This document shows, one piece after another, positions 13,968 through 22,192 of a stretch of 23,661 nucleotides of DNA. The notes under the pieces are model-generated. The model did no database searches. It was not told where the DNA came from and saw only the letters and a list, made by a program, of their open reading frames with translations. Both the position numbers and the translations under genes were made by a program. The stretch comes from a virus. The stretch lies in the IMG/VR virus record IMGVR_UViG_3300023210_000226, positions 1 through 23,661 of that record; one strand, written 5' to 3'. Each line of letters opens with the position of its first letter. Position 1 is the first letter of the stretch.

Positions 13968-16088
13968 TTAACCAAATGATGCTGTATTTGTTATGTTTCT
14001 GTCTAATTCTTGTTGTGTTGAAATGTCTTTTCCTACTACAAATGCCTTGATTGGTTTTGCCTGTTGCCCAGCAACGACTTCCGCTAATTGAGATGTCTGT
14101 GATGCTCCGACTACATTAAAGTCTGGTGCTTCTATCGTCATTCCACCTCCAGTAGAAGGGTCTTTTCCAGGAATTTTAACAGCCATTATATCTCTAACCT
14201 GCTTCATACCCATAGCAAGTACAGCAGTAGCCTGTGCTATATTCCAAACACCGTATGGTTTAGCACCAAGCGCAGCAGTAAACGCCTCTCTGGTATTCAT
14301 TATAGCCATTGCAACAGAAGCTGCCTTACCAACAGTAGAACCCTCTCCAGCAACAGCTACAATAGCGTTTCCAACTTGATTTGCTATAGCTATTTTAGCG
14401 TCTCTTTCTTGCTCTGCGAGTGCTATTTTTGTTTGTGAATTTTGCGCCTCTGCATTGAGTATTTGTTGGTCTATATCTATAACAGATTGACCATTAGCTA
14501 TCCTTATATCCCTTATTAGATTTAAGTTATCTATTTCTGTTTGAAATCTATTCTGCTCTATCTGTTTAGCTACCTCAACTCTATCTATCTCTGAATCTGT
14601 ATAACTTTTTAGATAATCTTCCTGAAATTTAAGTTTGTCTGAATTGAACTTTTGTATAGCTAATCTTTCAGCCTCAAATGCCTTTGCTCTGTCATCAGCA
14701 TCTCTTATTGCTCTATTTCTTTCTAATTTTTTTCTTTTTGTATCAAAGGATGCCTGAAGCTGAATCATTACGTCATTATGTTCCTGCTCGGCTAACTCAA
14801 TAGATTCGTTATAATCTTTTTCAGCTTGTAGTTTTTCATCAGCACTTGCATCAGATTCTTTAAACTCATCTAACCTTAACTTCTGTCTATCTTTAAATTG
14901 TTTAAGCCTTATATGAAGTTCGGCTTTAGCAAACTTCTCCTGTTCATTTATCTTCTCATCTTCAGTAAGTAAGGTTTGGTCTATTGACTTCTGACGATAG
15001 CTTTCCTCAAGTTTACTTAAATCAAGTAATTGTTGCTTAAAGTCTCTTTCTCTTTTTCTACCTCCCTTTTTGCGCTCATTATTTTCAATGTCAATAAATT
15101 TTATAAGAGCATCAACTTGTTTGTCTATTTCTTTTATTTCTTCACGATTAACTTCTTTCAAGTCAGCTAATCTCTCTCTTCCAGAATTTAACCTGACCTC
15201 TTCTCTTGAAATCATAGTGTTAATGTTAACAAGCTGTGCGTCTGTTAACTCCCCGCTATCTCTTTCTTCCTCAAGCCTCGCTAATGTTCTCTCTTTACTC
15301 TGATTTCTTACTATTTGAGTTTTTATCTTCTCGGCATTTTCTATTCTTTCAAGGTCTTGCTCTATTATTAAGTTTATCTTTTCAGAGGTAAGTTCTTCTA
15401 TTTTGTTTTGAGCAGCACGAGACATAGCTAATCTTGTTATAGACTCTCTATATAAATCATTTTGCTTCGTAGCCTCCTCTGTTTTATTAGCAACATCAGT
15501 TAACGTAACCTTTGCCTTATCTAATTGCTTTAAGTATTCTGGGAACTCTTTTTTAAGTCTATTTATCGCATCTGTTTGTTCTTCTTGAGATTTATTAGAA
15601 TCCTGAAGGGTCTTTATGTATATTTCAAATGAACCTGCTGTACCTTGAACCTCACTACCAGCGTCTTTAAATGTTTCTTTTAATAGTTGACTTCCATTTA
15701 CTAACTCCTTAAACAGCCTATACAAATCATCTCCGTATGTTATTAGAAGCTGAATACCAATAAGAAGTGCCGACTGTGCTGTGAATAATGATTTTATACT
15801 GGTCATAAAAGAACCAGTAGCATCTTTAGATGCCTTAAATAAGTTGATTAACTGCGATAAGTTGTTCGCAATAGCTGTAAAACCAAAACTCGCATCAGAA
15901 GCAAGTCGGCTGGTTTCCATCAAGATTGCATTGTTCAGACCAGAAGTTGCTCTTGTATTGTCTGTTGCTTTAGCAACCTTTTTTTGTGATGTAGCTAATT
16001 TATTTAAACTTGAAGATGTTGCATCTATTGTTTTTTTAGCAGCCTTATCCTGTATCTGTATCGATATGAGTATCTTTTGTTCAGCCAT
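13968..16088 (-). CDS. Tail tape measure protein
   Basis: This 706-aa protein is dominated by coiled coil from about 150 to 560 (LARLEEERDSGELTDAQLVN, KQLLDLSKLEESYRQ, and the like). Hydrophobic stretches occur at about 101-118 (LFTAQSALLIGIQLLITYG) and about 570-635 (VAMAIMNTREAFTAALG, IAQATAVLAMGM). That is the usual form of a siphovirus tape measure, which sets tail length; at about 0.15 nm per residue it predicts a tail near 100 nm. Its start overlaps the end of a 53-aa gene. The chaperone gene that usually sits next to it is here almost 5 kb upstream. Confidence 0.9.
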   Translation of the reverse strand: MAEQKILISIQIQDKAAKKTIDATSSSLNKLATSQKKVAKATDNTRATSGLNNAILMETSRLASDASFGFTAIANNLSQLINLFKASKDATGSFMTSIKSLFTAQSALLIGIQLLITYGDDLYRLFKELVNGSQLLKETFKDAGSEVQGTAGSFEIYIKTLQDSNKSQEEQTDAINRLKKEFPEYLKQLDKAKVTLTDVANKTEEATKQNDLYRESITRLAMSRAAQNKIEELTSEKINLIIEQDLERIENAEKIKTQIVRNQSKERTLARLEEERDSGELTDAQLVNINTMISREEVRLNSGRERLADLKEVNREEIKEIDKQVDALIKFIDIENNERKKGGRKRERDFKQQLLDLSKLEESYRQKSIDQTLLTEDEKINEQEKFAKAELHIRLKQFKDRQKLRLDEFKESDASADEKLQAEKDYNESIELAEQEHNDVMIQLQASFDTKRKKLERNRAIRDADDRAKAFEAERLAIQKFNSDKLKFQEDYLKSYTDSEIDRVEVAKQIEQNRFQTEIDNLNLIRDIRIANGQSVIDIDQQILNAEAQNSQTKIALAEQERDAKIAIANQVGNAIVAVAGEGSTVGKAASVAMAIMNTREAFTAALGAKPYGVWNIAQATAVLAMGMKQVRDIMAVKIPGKDPSTGGGMTIEAPDFNVVGASQTSQLAEVVAGQQAKPIKAFVVGKDISTQQELDRNITNTASFG

Positions 16089-16242
16089 TACTGTATGCTT
16101 TAGATTCCTTTACTCGTTTTACTTGTCTTTTTACTGCATCCCAATCTTTTGGTGCTTTGTACATACCCTTTGCAATATCTATATTGTGAGAGATGCCATA
16201 CCAATCAGAAACCTGCAATAAATCTATGAGTTGCTTTATCAT
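16081..16242 (-). CDS. Small tail-module protein, 53 aa
   Basis: The frame runs from ATG 16242, which overlaps the stop of the large tail protein (ATGA), to a TGA at 16083-16081 just inside the tape measure gene. It reads MIKQLIDLLQVSDWYGISHN and ends in a strongly basic tail (DAVKRQVKRVKESKAY). Both ends are translationally coupled to flanking genes, which is good evidence that it is real. No function recognised. Its place before the tape measure suggests a tail assembly helper. Confidence 0.7.
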   Translation of the reverse strand: MIKQLIDLLQVSDWYGISHNIDIAKGMYKAPKDWDAVKRQVKRVKESKAYSNG

Positions 16243-18557
16243 AATACGTTCAATAATTCTAATTTAGATTCACCTGTTTTTAAGTTAGTATCTATTGAAT
16301 TTATAGTAAAAACTTTGTCTCCTATCTGAAACCTGTCGTTTAGCTTATAATTAAGTAATATACTACTCGGTAAATGTGCTGTTAGTTTAAATATCCTTTT
16401 CTTGGCATTAAATACATCTTCTATGTATGTTTGATAGAACTTCTTAAATAGTGAGTTTGTTGTCCCCCCATAGTTAGTTTGATTCCATTCATCTGTCTCG
16501 TCATCGAAATTTATAGTGAAATCAGGTGCTACTGAAGATGTGCCATTCTCAACTGTATTTGATGGTTTCCAATAACTTAATAATTCTTCGTGTGATACTC
16601 CATTCCAATTTATACCCCCTCCAGACGTAAGTCCAGATATTCTAATGCCATAGAATAATGCTGGTGCTGTCAATACAGAATCATAATTTGCTGTTGGTTG
16701 AGGTGTTGCATCTGCATCTGGTTTAAAGTTGTTCCCTGCTGAATATCCCCATTGAATGTCAGTTAAACCTATACCGCTTGTATTCTCATCAATAAGTCTT
16801 TCAAACTTAAAATGTTCAAATGGCGTTTCAACCTTATACGGTTTTCCCCTATCTACATTTTGAGGGTGATAAATAGCATCTCCAAACACTTCGTTATTAA
16901 CTTCTTCGTGGTTAAGCATTAACAGGCTTTTAGGTTCTTTGTTCTTAAACTCAATCTCGCTAAATGCTAATGCAGATTCTATGTCTGTTCCTGAAGAATC
17001 AACATATTTACTTATATCAAAGATTTTAGGGTTATCAGTGTAATAATCATCAAGAGGAAGAACCCTTATTTTACCGTAATCAGCATCATTTCTGTCATCT
17101 ACATAATAAGACGTAAGATTAAATGTCTTGAATATACCTGTTATAAAATCTATTATTTTCAGTTTTGGTATTCTTTCTGTTGGTACTATTTCTCCACTAT
17201 TTGTAGCTGTTATTGAGTTAGGTTCATAATAAGCATCATATATTGTTGAATAAGGTAGTGATGAAGTATCAGCACGTTGTTGCCTTATCCTCAAACTAAA
17301 ATCAGCTTGAAAACCACCCTCTGAATTAACAAGAAATTTAACACCCCAATCCTTTAAATCTGAAGGTTGTATTGATGGTATTGCTAATGTGGTTGATACC
17401 GTTTGAGTTGATGTTAAATTATCAAAAGACCCTATCGTAGAATTATTATCCAAAGTATCTATCATAGTTATACTGTAAGAGGTTGATGCAGTAGTTGTAA
17501 CCGTTAAGTCTAAAATAATTCTATATCTATCGGCTTGTTTAAGAGAACCGCCATCTAAAAATGTTTGAACCCTTAAAACAGAATTAGTTTCTCCACCAGA
17601 GGTTATAAACGAAGGGGTTATGCTTCCGTTAAATGGATATTCAAAGAAATCTGATAATTGGTCTCCAGAAGCATATGAAAAGCTGGATAGCGTAGTTTCT
17701 ACGGTTTCATCGTCTCCTCCTATTTTCCCTTTTTCTCGGCTTAACCACATATACAAACCCCTATTCGTAGTTGTTCCATCACCAGAAAATGCCTCTGAAC
17801 CAAAGAAGTCTCTTGTGAATTGTAAATTAACAGGATAGTCATTTGCTATTGTGTACTTATCCTCTATTGCTTCTATTATATTTAAAAGTCTTATAGCTGG
17901 TTTTAAATCATCAAATTGAAGTGCAACATCTTTGTTGTGCGAGTTGTTCTGATGCCACGACAAGTCTCCAGAAATTGTTGATTGTGAATGATTAGTGTCA
18001 GAGTTAAAATATAATCTTTTTGAGTGTGTTATAAGTGGCACGATAATCGGGTCGTACTTTACAACGCCATCGACAGTTTGGTTTAGGTTACTCGTTAACC
18101 TTGTCTTTGTATTTGCACTTGTGTATTGGTATCTAAAATTGTCAAGCCAAGTGAGTGACTCTAATTCGTCATCACCAAGCAAGTCTTTTAAGGTAACGGT
18201 GTTTCCGTAAAATGTAAGATTGTAGGCGTATGGCTTGTTATCCTTCATCTTAACACCATTAAGAAATACCTTGCCATCTCTAAATGGAATATAGTTTATC
18301 TCAAGTTGGGCATCTACTTTCTTCCTTGCATCAAACGCATCCTCTGAAGATATGAAGTAGTTGTAGAAATGTTTAAATATCTTGTTGTTCTTCTTTGAGG
18401 CAGGTATTGTAAATGATTGTGAAAAGTCCGTAAACACTTTGGATATATCTCGTATATCCTGTATTTTAGATGTTAGAGAGATTGTCTCATCTTCAAATAA
18501 ATCTACTGCCTGATAAACATTATCGGCATCTTTGATGTACAATACTACCTTATTCAT
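16239..18557 (-). CDS. Large tail/baseplate protein (distal tail or hub-like)
   Basis: This 772-aa protein starts MNKVVLYIKDADNVYQAVDL. It then has the segment DISKVFTDFSQSFTIPASK followed by NNKIFKHFYNY (about 35-68), which I associate with large tail proteins of Bacteroidota siphophages. The rest is beta-rich with many Thr, Ser, Asp and Tyr residues. The end (KLNDRFQIGDKVFTINSIDTNLKTGESKLELLNVL, in pieces FQIGDKVFTINSI and SKLELLNVL) is hub-like. No peptidase or glycosidase motif is evident. It overlaps its upstream partner by 1 nt and is followed by the 53-aa gene and the tape measure. Baseplate or tail-tip placement is inferred. Confidence 0.72.
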   Translation of the reverse strand: MNKVVLYIKDADNVYQAVDLFEDETISLTSKIQDIRDISKVFTDFSQSFTIPASKKNNKIFKHFYNYFISSEDAFDARKKVDAQLEINYIPFRDGKVFLNGVKMKDNKPYAYNLTFYGNTVTLKDLLGDDELESLTWLDNFRYQYTSANTKTRLTSNLNQTVDGVVKYDPIIVPLITHSKRLYFNSDTNHSQSTISGDLSWHQNNSHNKDVALQFDDLKPAIRLLNIIEAIEDKYTIANDYPVNLQFTRDFFGSEAFSGDGTTTNRGLYMWLSREKGKIGGDDETVETTLSSFSYASGDQLSDFFEYPFNGSITPSFITSGGETNSVLRVQTFLDGGSLKQADRYRIILDLTVTTTASTSYSITMIDTLDNNSTIGSFDNLTSTQTVSTTLAIPSIQPSDLKDWGVKFLVNSEGGFQADFSLRIRQQRADTSSLPYSTIYDAYYEPNSITATNSGEIVPTERIPKLKIIDFITGIFKTFNLTSYYVDDRNDADYGKIRVLPLDDYYTDNPKIFDISKYVDSSGTDIESALAFSEIEFKNKEPKSLLMLNHEEVNNEVFGDAIYHPQNVDRGKPYKVETPFEHFKFERLIDENTSGIGLTDIQWGYSAGNNFKPDADATPQPTANYDSVLTAPALFYGIRISGLTSGGGINWNGVSHEELLSYWKPSNTVENGTSSVAPDFTINFDDETDEWNQTNYGGTTNSLFKKFYQTYIEDVFNAKKRIFKLTAHLPSSILLNYKLNDRFQIGDKVFTINSIDTNLKTGESKLELLNVL

Positions 18558-19936
18558 TATCTAATGTTATTTATTTTATCAGCAGCAACGTCAAATTCTA
18601 ACGAGTATTGAACGAGTTTGTCGTTTACTTTTGTTTTCATCTGAAGCGATTGCGTCTTTAACTTTAACGGTACAATCTTTTCTTCGTCAGTTAGCCTTGT
18701 CATCCAAACTTGTTCGGATAGCATAAGCTGACGTATATGTTCGTTACACGATTCGTCTATGTAATCGGTGTTTAGTGTTATACTTTCATTACCTACTAAA
18801 TTCAGCGTTCTTTGTTGGTGTGCGGAGGTATCGTATGTAAAGTTTGCAAAATCTAATACTGATGCCTTAAAGTCATCAGTCTTAATACTAATAGATTCAT
18901 TGTTTCTTCTTGTAAAATATAAGTCTTGAAATGCGCCAAATTTATTGACAAATGTTACTCTAATCGGCTCATACTTTGAGCAGTCAAATGTTTTTACTTT
19001 TAGAACGTGGGTAAATACACTTGACATTTCATAGTTATCTCCAGTTCCCATTATATTTGATTCAAGGGAAAGAGTTGTGTCGCTATCTATCGCTGTTATT
19101 GCAGATATTGTATTATCGGTTAAGTTTCTTATAAAATAACTTGTTGAGGCTGTTGTGTTAAATTCAGCAGAGCCATCAATGAGTTTGTTAGCAACTGAAG
19201 TGGTTGTCGTTCCTGTTGTTACTTTTTTGTAATAGTTTACATAAATCTCATCAACCTCTCCTATGTCGAAAGAATCGCTAAAGGTATCAAGTAGTGAGTT
19301 TTCCTCAAAAATACCACCATCCTCAAGCACTCTCTCTTTATAACTATCAGATGCAGAATTACTATCAGATGCTATATATTGAATTTTTTGATTAGTATTA
19401 TCATCATCTGATATTGTGGTTGACTTGATTGTTTGCCCATTCAATCTAAACAAAACCTCCTTTGCTCTTTCGGCAGACACAGGTATATTTATACTCCTAT
19501 CCTCAACCCTATAAAGACTGGCTATTGAAATCATAAGACCATTATCAAAGTCTGGATTTATGCCTTCCTCAAAGTAACCATATCCATCTGTTGCTATAAA
19601 TTGGTCGCTATAATTACTCGGTGTTACTGTTGGTGAGGATTGTGGGTTTCCATCTTCATCAAATACTGTTATCACAGGATTTACCCAAACTGTGTAGCTA
19701 TCGTATTCTCCATCATACTTGGCATCTATATAATCTCGTATAAGTTCGGATATTTCAAATACTACTTGGTTATTCCCTTCCAACTCTGCCTTAACTATGG
19801 TGTACTTTAAATCAGCAGCATCTGGTGTTACATCTTTTACGCCCTCATATATGTATAGTTTAAGTTCTACCTCAAACAAAGACATATGATAAACCTTTAT
19901 GTAAAACGGACTTCTTGTGTTTATTAGCTGTGCCAT
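18557..19936 (-). CDS. Minor tail protein, beta-rich
   Basis: This 459-aa protein begins MAQLINTRSPFYIKVYHMSL. The first 100 residues look like a beta-sandwich (VELKLYIYEGV, VVFEISELIRDYIDAKYDG). A Ser/Thr-rich middle (about 235-300) with GTTTTSVANKLIDGSAEF resembles a flexible or surface segment. The end, MKTKVNDKLVQYSLEFDVAA, is again beta. It is paired with the 772-aa protein by a TAATG overlap and sits between tail completion proteins and tape measure. Bacteroidota phages often carry such a pair of large tail proteins here. The precise role is unknown. Confidence 0.7.
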   Translation of the reverse strand: MAQLINTRSPFYIKVYHMSLFEVELKLYIYEGVKDVTPDAADLKYTIVKAELEGNNQVVFEISELIRDYIDAKYDGEYDSYTVWVNPVITVFDEDGNPQSSPTVTPSNYSDQFIATDGYGYFEEGINPDFDNGLMISIASLYRVEDRSINIPVSAERAKEVLFRLNGQTIKSTTISDDDNTNQKIQYIASDSNSASDSYKERVLEDGGIFEENSLLDTFSDSFDIGEVDEIYVNYYKKVTTGTTTTSVANKLIDGSAEFNTTASTSYFIRNLTDNTISAITAIDSDTTLSLESNIMGTGDNYEMSSVFTHVLKVKTFDCSKYEPIRVTFVNKFGAFQDLYFTRRNNESISIKTDDFKASVLDFANFTYDTSAHQQRTLNLVGNESITLNTDYIDESCNEHIRQLMLSEQVWMTRLTDEEKIVPLKLKTQSLQMKTKVNDKLVQYSLEFDVAADKINNIR

Positions 19937-20491
19937 CTATTCTCCTTTTAAAACGTATGCGTTGCCTTTCTTCACATAGCCAACACTTGTTAATATATCA
20001 TCTAATTTTTCTGTTACATCTTCTTTTAGTGGAGGTAACATACCATCTATTATGTTTTCAAATGCCCTCTGAACAACCTCGCCTATATAATTAGCTGGTG
20101 CAATACCACGAAGGGATATGGCTTCTCCAATTTTATATGCGACAGAGGCAATGTTGCTTTCTGTTCTGGGAAGTGTATTCCCTTTAAAATCCTTTAGTGT
20201 TACTGGTTTCTGTCTAATCCAATCCTTTATAGCATCTACGTTAGGACTAAAAGGTTTAGTACCCTCATCTACTCCCTTTAGGTAGGCATTTCCGTAAAGG
20301 TTTATATCCATTCCGTTGTTTTCTGACCTAACTTCAAGTGAACTGCCACCAGCACCGCTTGATTCAACAGGTGCGTTTATATTGCCAGTTCTCGGTCTTG
20401 CTTTCTGATACGATTCAAGGAAATACTTAATCAGCTTCGTCTCTGCGAATGATTTTATATATGCCTCTGTATTTTTGAATCTAATCTCCAT
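19937..20491 (-). CDS. HK97 gp10-like head-tail joining / tail completion protein
   Basis: This 184-aa protein has a central stretch with the hallmark of gp10-like proteins: INLYGNAYLKGVDEGTKPF, then DAIKDWIRQKPV, with an N-terminal helix (EAYIKSFAETKLIKYFLESY) and a C-terminal helix pair. These proteins join head and tail or finish the tail end. It is 1 nt from the downstream tail protein and overlaps the upstream gene by 1 nt. Family link is moderate. Confidence 0.65.
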   Translation of the reverse strand: MEIRFKNTEAYIKSFAETKLIKYFLESYQKARPRTGNINAPVESSGAGGSSLEVRSENNGMDINLYGNAYLKGVDEGTKPFSPNVDAIKDWIRQKPVTLKDFKGNTLPRTESNIASVAYKIGEAISLRGIAPANYIGEVVQRAFENIIDGMLPPLKEDVTEKLDDILTSVGYVKKGNAYVLKGE

Positions 20492-20961
20492 TAGCAGACT
20501 GTTACAACATTATTAGGAATAGATACTTTTAAGTTTAATGCCCAGCCAGTAAGCAGATTCTCAAATCTATCTTCAAACAATGTGGCAGTTGCATCTGAAT
20601 CTAATACGTAGTTGTTATCGTTCAAATCTCCACGTCTTAATTTAGATTGCAGCCTGTTGATTACCGAAAGTTGGGTATTTAGTACATCGTGTTTATTGTC
20701 TAAACCTTTGTATGGCACAGAACTGCTACCAAACCTATCTTCTTTACTTTCGTCAACAATATCCATAGCTATCACTTGAATTGTGAATGTAATGATGTGG
20801 TCAGAGAATATAGCATCCTGTATGTTTATGTGCGACAAAGGAAATATGCTTTGCTTTGACAGGTCAACATCCATAATGTTGCCAAATGTAACTGTGCTAA
20901 CAAAGTCGCTTGAATTTAACTCTGTGTATATCGTATCTATTAAATCATAAAATTCTTTCAT
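20491..20961 (-). CDS. Tail terminator-like protein
   Basis: This 156-aa protein begins MKEFYDLIDTIYTELNSSDF and alternates strands and helices. It contains FGNIMDVDLSKQSIFPLSHINI, and its middle and end look beta-rich (HIITFTIQVIAMDIVDES, GWALNLKVSIPNN). This fits small proteins that cap the tail tube under the head. Its ATG overlaps the TGA of the -1 frame of the chaperone gene, not that of the 0 frame, which links it to the frameshift product. Terminator function is inferred from size, fold and place. Confidence 0.6.
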   Translation of the reverse strand: MKEFYDLIDTIYTELNSSDFVSTVTFGNIMDVDLSKQSIFPLSHINIQDAIFSDHIITFTIQVIAMDIVDESKEDRFGSSSVPYKGLDNKHDVLNTQLSVINRLQSKLRRGDLNDNNYVLDSDATATLFEDRFENLLTGWALNLKVSIPNNVVTVC

Positions 20962-21721
20962 CTCTTGTACGCTTTCTTAATCATTGCTGCCTCTAATTCA
21001 TTCTTTTCTTTCTCAAAGGTTAGGAAGTTGAGGCATTGGAAAATTGGAAGGTTGGTAACTTCGTTGAACTTGAGAATGTTTCCTCCAGCAAGTGCATAGA
21101 TTGATTGATACCAACCCCATTTCGAGCCAAAGTTTGCTTGAGCAGATAAGTCTGTTCCTCCGTCAGATTTTTCTGTATATAACTCGGTATAGCTTTCAAC
21201 AACTCCATCCCTAAATCGTAAAAAAAAACCATAGCACTCATTACTACATCAAGAGGCATCTCTTTCATAAGGTTTGATACCTCCTCACTTGGTTCGTAAG
21301 GCGCAATAGTATATTTGTCCTTGCTCTTGAAATTAACTGGTCTATATAGTGCTGCCATCGCCTTGTGCATCATTTGCCAATCGGAGATGTTATCTTCTAC
21401 GTCTATATATGCCCCAAGAGAAATGCTTTCTAAAGATGGCTCAAATCCCATATCCACCCCAAGCAAGTTAAACCTTCTTATCAGACTTGGCTTTTCTTCA
21501 AATGCCTTGCTAATAATCTCCAATACCTTTTCGGCATCTTTTGCAGGAATAGACAGAACGTCTTTCAAGGAAATGTCGCAGAATATCTCTATGGTCTTTA
21601 ATGCCAAGAAATCATCTGCGCCCTCGTTTTCTTCGAGTATCTTAACATATCTCTGATACTGCCCAAGCGTAATATCCGATAAGGCAGTTGGAACTGATAA
21701 CTCTATTTGTATTTCCTTCAT
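20958..21721 (-). CDS. Tail assembly chaperone, frameshifted long form (G-T type)
   Basis: Frame 0 (21721-21020) encodes 233 aa beginning MKEIQIELSVPTALSDITLG. At codons 165-167 (GTT TTT TTT) lies a run of nine T. A -1 slip there continues into an 87-aa frame reading LRFRDGVVESYTELY and later SKWGWYQSIYALAGGNILKF and FQCLNFLTFEKEKNELE. That frame has no ATG of its own before the last residues, yet is open to a TGA at 20958 that overlaps the next ATG. The long product would be 254 aa. Siphovirus tail chaperones are typically made in such short and long forms to coat the tape measure. The WGWYQSIY...FEKEK ending looks more conserved in character than the frame-0 tail. Confidence 0.78.
21020..21721 (-). 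CDS. Tail assembly chaperone, unshifted short form
   Basis: This 233-aa product of normal reading has a helical N-terminal body shared with the long form. Pieces include ITLGQYQRYVKILEEN, FLALKTIEIFCDISLKDVL, KDAEKVLEIISKAFEE and DWQMMHKAMAALYRP. After Phe167 it goes on with YDLGMELLKAIPSYIQKNLT and ends in a Ser/Thr-rich tail. The shared region looks like a chaperone of Bacteroidota siphophages. Both forms probably coexist, as with lambda gpG and gpGT; the ratio cannot be read from sequence. Confidence 0.75.
   Translation of the reverse strand: MKEIQIELSVPTALSDITLGQYQRYVKILEENEGADDFLALKTIEIFCDISLKDVLSIPAKDAEKVLEIISKAFEEKPSLIRRFNLLGVDMGFEPSLESISLGAYIDVEDNISDWQMMHKAMAALYRPVNFKSKDKYTIAPYEPSEEVSNLMKEMPLDVVMSAMVFFYDLGMELLKAIPSYIQKNLTEEQTYLLKQTLARNGVGINQSMHLLEETFSSSTKLPTFQFSNASTS
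21220..21228 (-). promoter_or_regulatory. T9 slippery site for -1 frameshift
   Basis: Nine T residues on the minus strand give codons G-TT TTT TTT T-AC, which allow both P-site and A-site Phe tRNAs to re-pair one base back (T TTT TTT heptamer). A start-less open -1 frame of 87 codons follows. Polymerase slippage on the run could give the same result. Confidence 0.75.
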
Positions 21722-21726
21722 ACTTA

Positions 21727-21943
21727 AATAATAAATGATTTGTTAAGTGTATCTTTCGATTACCCACCTGCCTGTATGGCACATATATATAATATATATC
21801 TTAATGATACCTAATATGTATCTTATCTTAATATGCAATTTAAGAAGGTTATGATTCAGAATGAATAATAACTTGAAGCATTTTATAGAAAATATATAAT
21901 ATGTTTCGTATAATAATATGAGTAACCAGTTATGATACATAAC
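21727..21943. repeat. AT-rich intergenic region with motifs like the candidate origin
   Basis: This 220-bp gap between the 82-aa gene and the chaperone gene is very AT-rich. It contains TTATGATTCA (about 21849), TAATATG copies, and a perfect inverted repeat GTTATG-ATA-CATAAC at 21929-21943, directly after the 82-aa gene stop. The motifs resemble those at 3441-3572. No good promoter or terminator is seen. It could be a second origin element, an operator region or a leader. Confidence 0.4.
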
Positions 21944-22192
21944 CTACTTTTCTAAATGTTTGTCGTAGTAATGGAGATAAATATCCCATAACTTTTCTGT
22001 TAATTCTTCTTTTTTGTACGTTTGAGGCGATTTAAGCGTTTTTAAGCCACTTTCTACTAAAATATGATACTCACTACCACTTGGTACTGGAAATGCCCTT
22101 AAATCGTTTCTAAATGCCCAAGAGATAGCTGTTAACGCTTTTTTATTGTCCTTTAAATGTGCTGATGTCGGTTTTTGCTTACTTTTAGGCAT
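21944..22192 (-). CDS. Small basic phage protein, 82 aa, function unknown
   Basis: The protein begins MPKSKQKPTSAHLKDNKKAL and has a helical, charged build with VPSGSEYHILVESGLKTL in the middle and a C-terminal helix (EELTEKLWDIYLHYYDKHLE). No domain recognised. It stands alone behind its own promoter and operator-like repeats, between the early gene terminator and the structural block. That isolated, controlled position is typical of a regulatory or switch gene, but a small packaging protein is equally possible. Confidence 0.68.
   Translation of the reverse strand: MPKSKQKPTSAHLKDNKKALTAISWAFRNDLRAFPVPSGSEYHILVESGLKTLKSPQTYKKEELTEKLWDIYLHYYDKHLEK

Noticed and set aside
21748-21760. Plus-strand TATCTTTC resembling a promoter box
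   Set aside because: It lacks the final G and a TTTG partner, and no plus-strand gene follows.
21743-21940. 65-aa minus-strand open frame rich in Ile, Leu and Tyr
   Set aside because: It lies in the AT-rich repeat region, has low-complexity composition and no natural spacing to its neighbours; AT-rich non-coding DNA gives such frames by chance.
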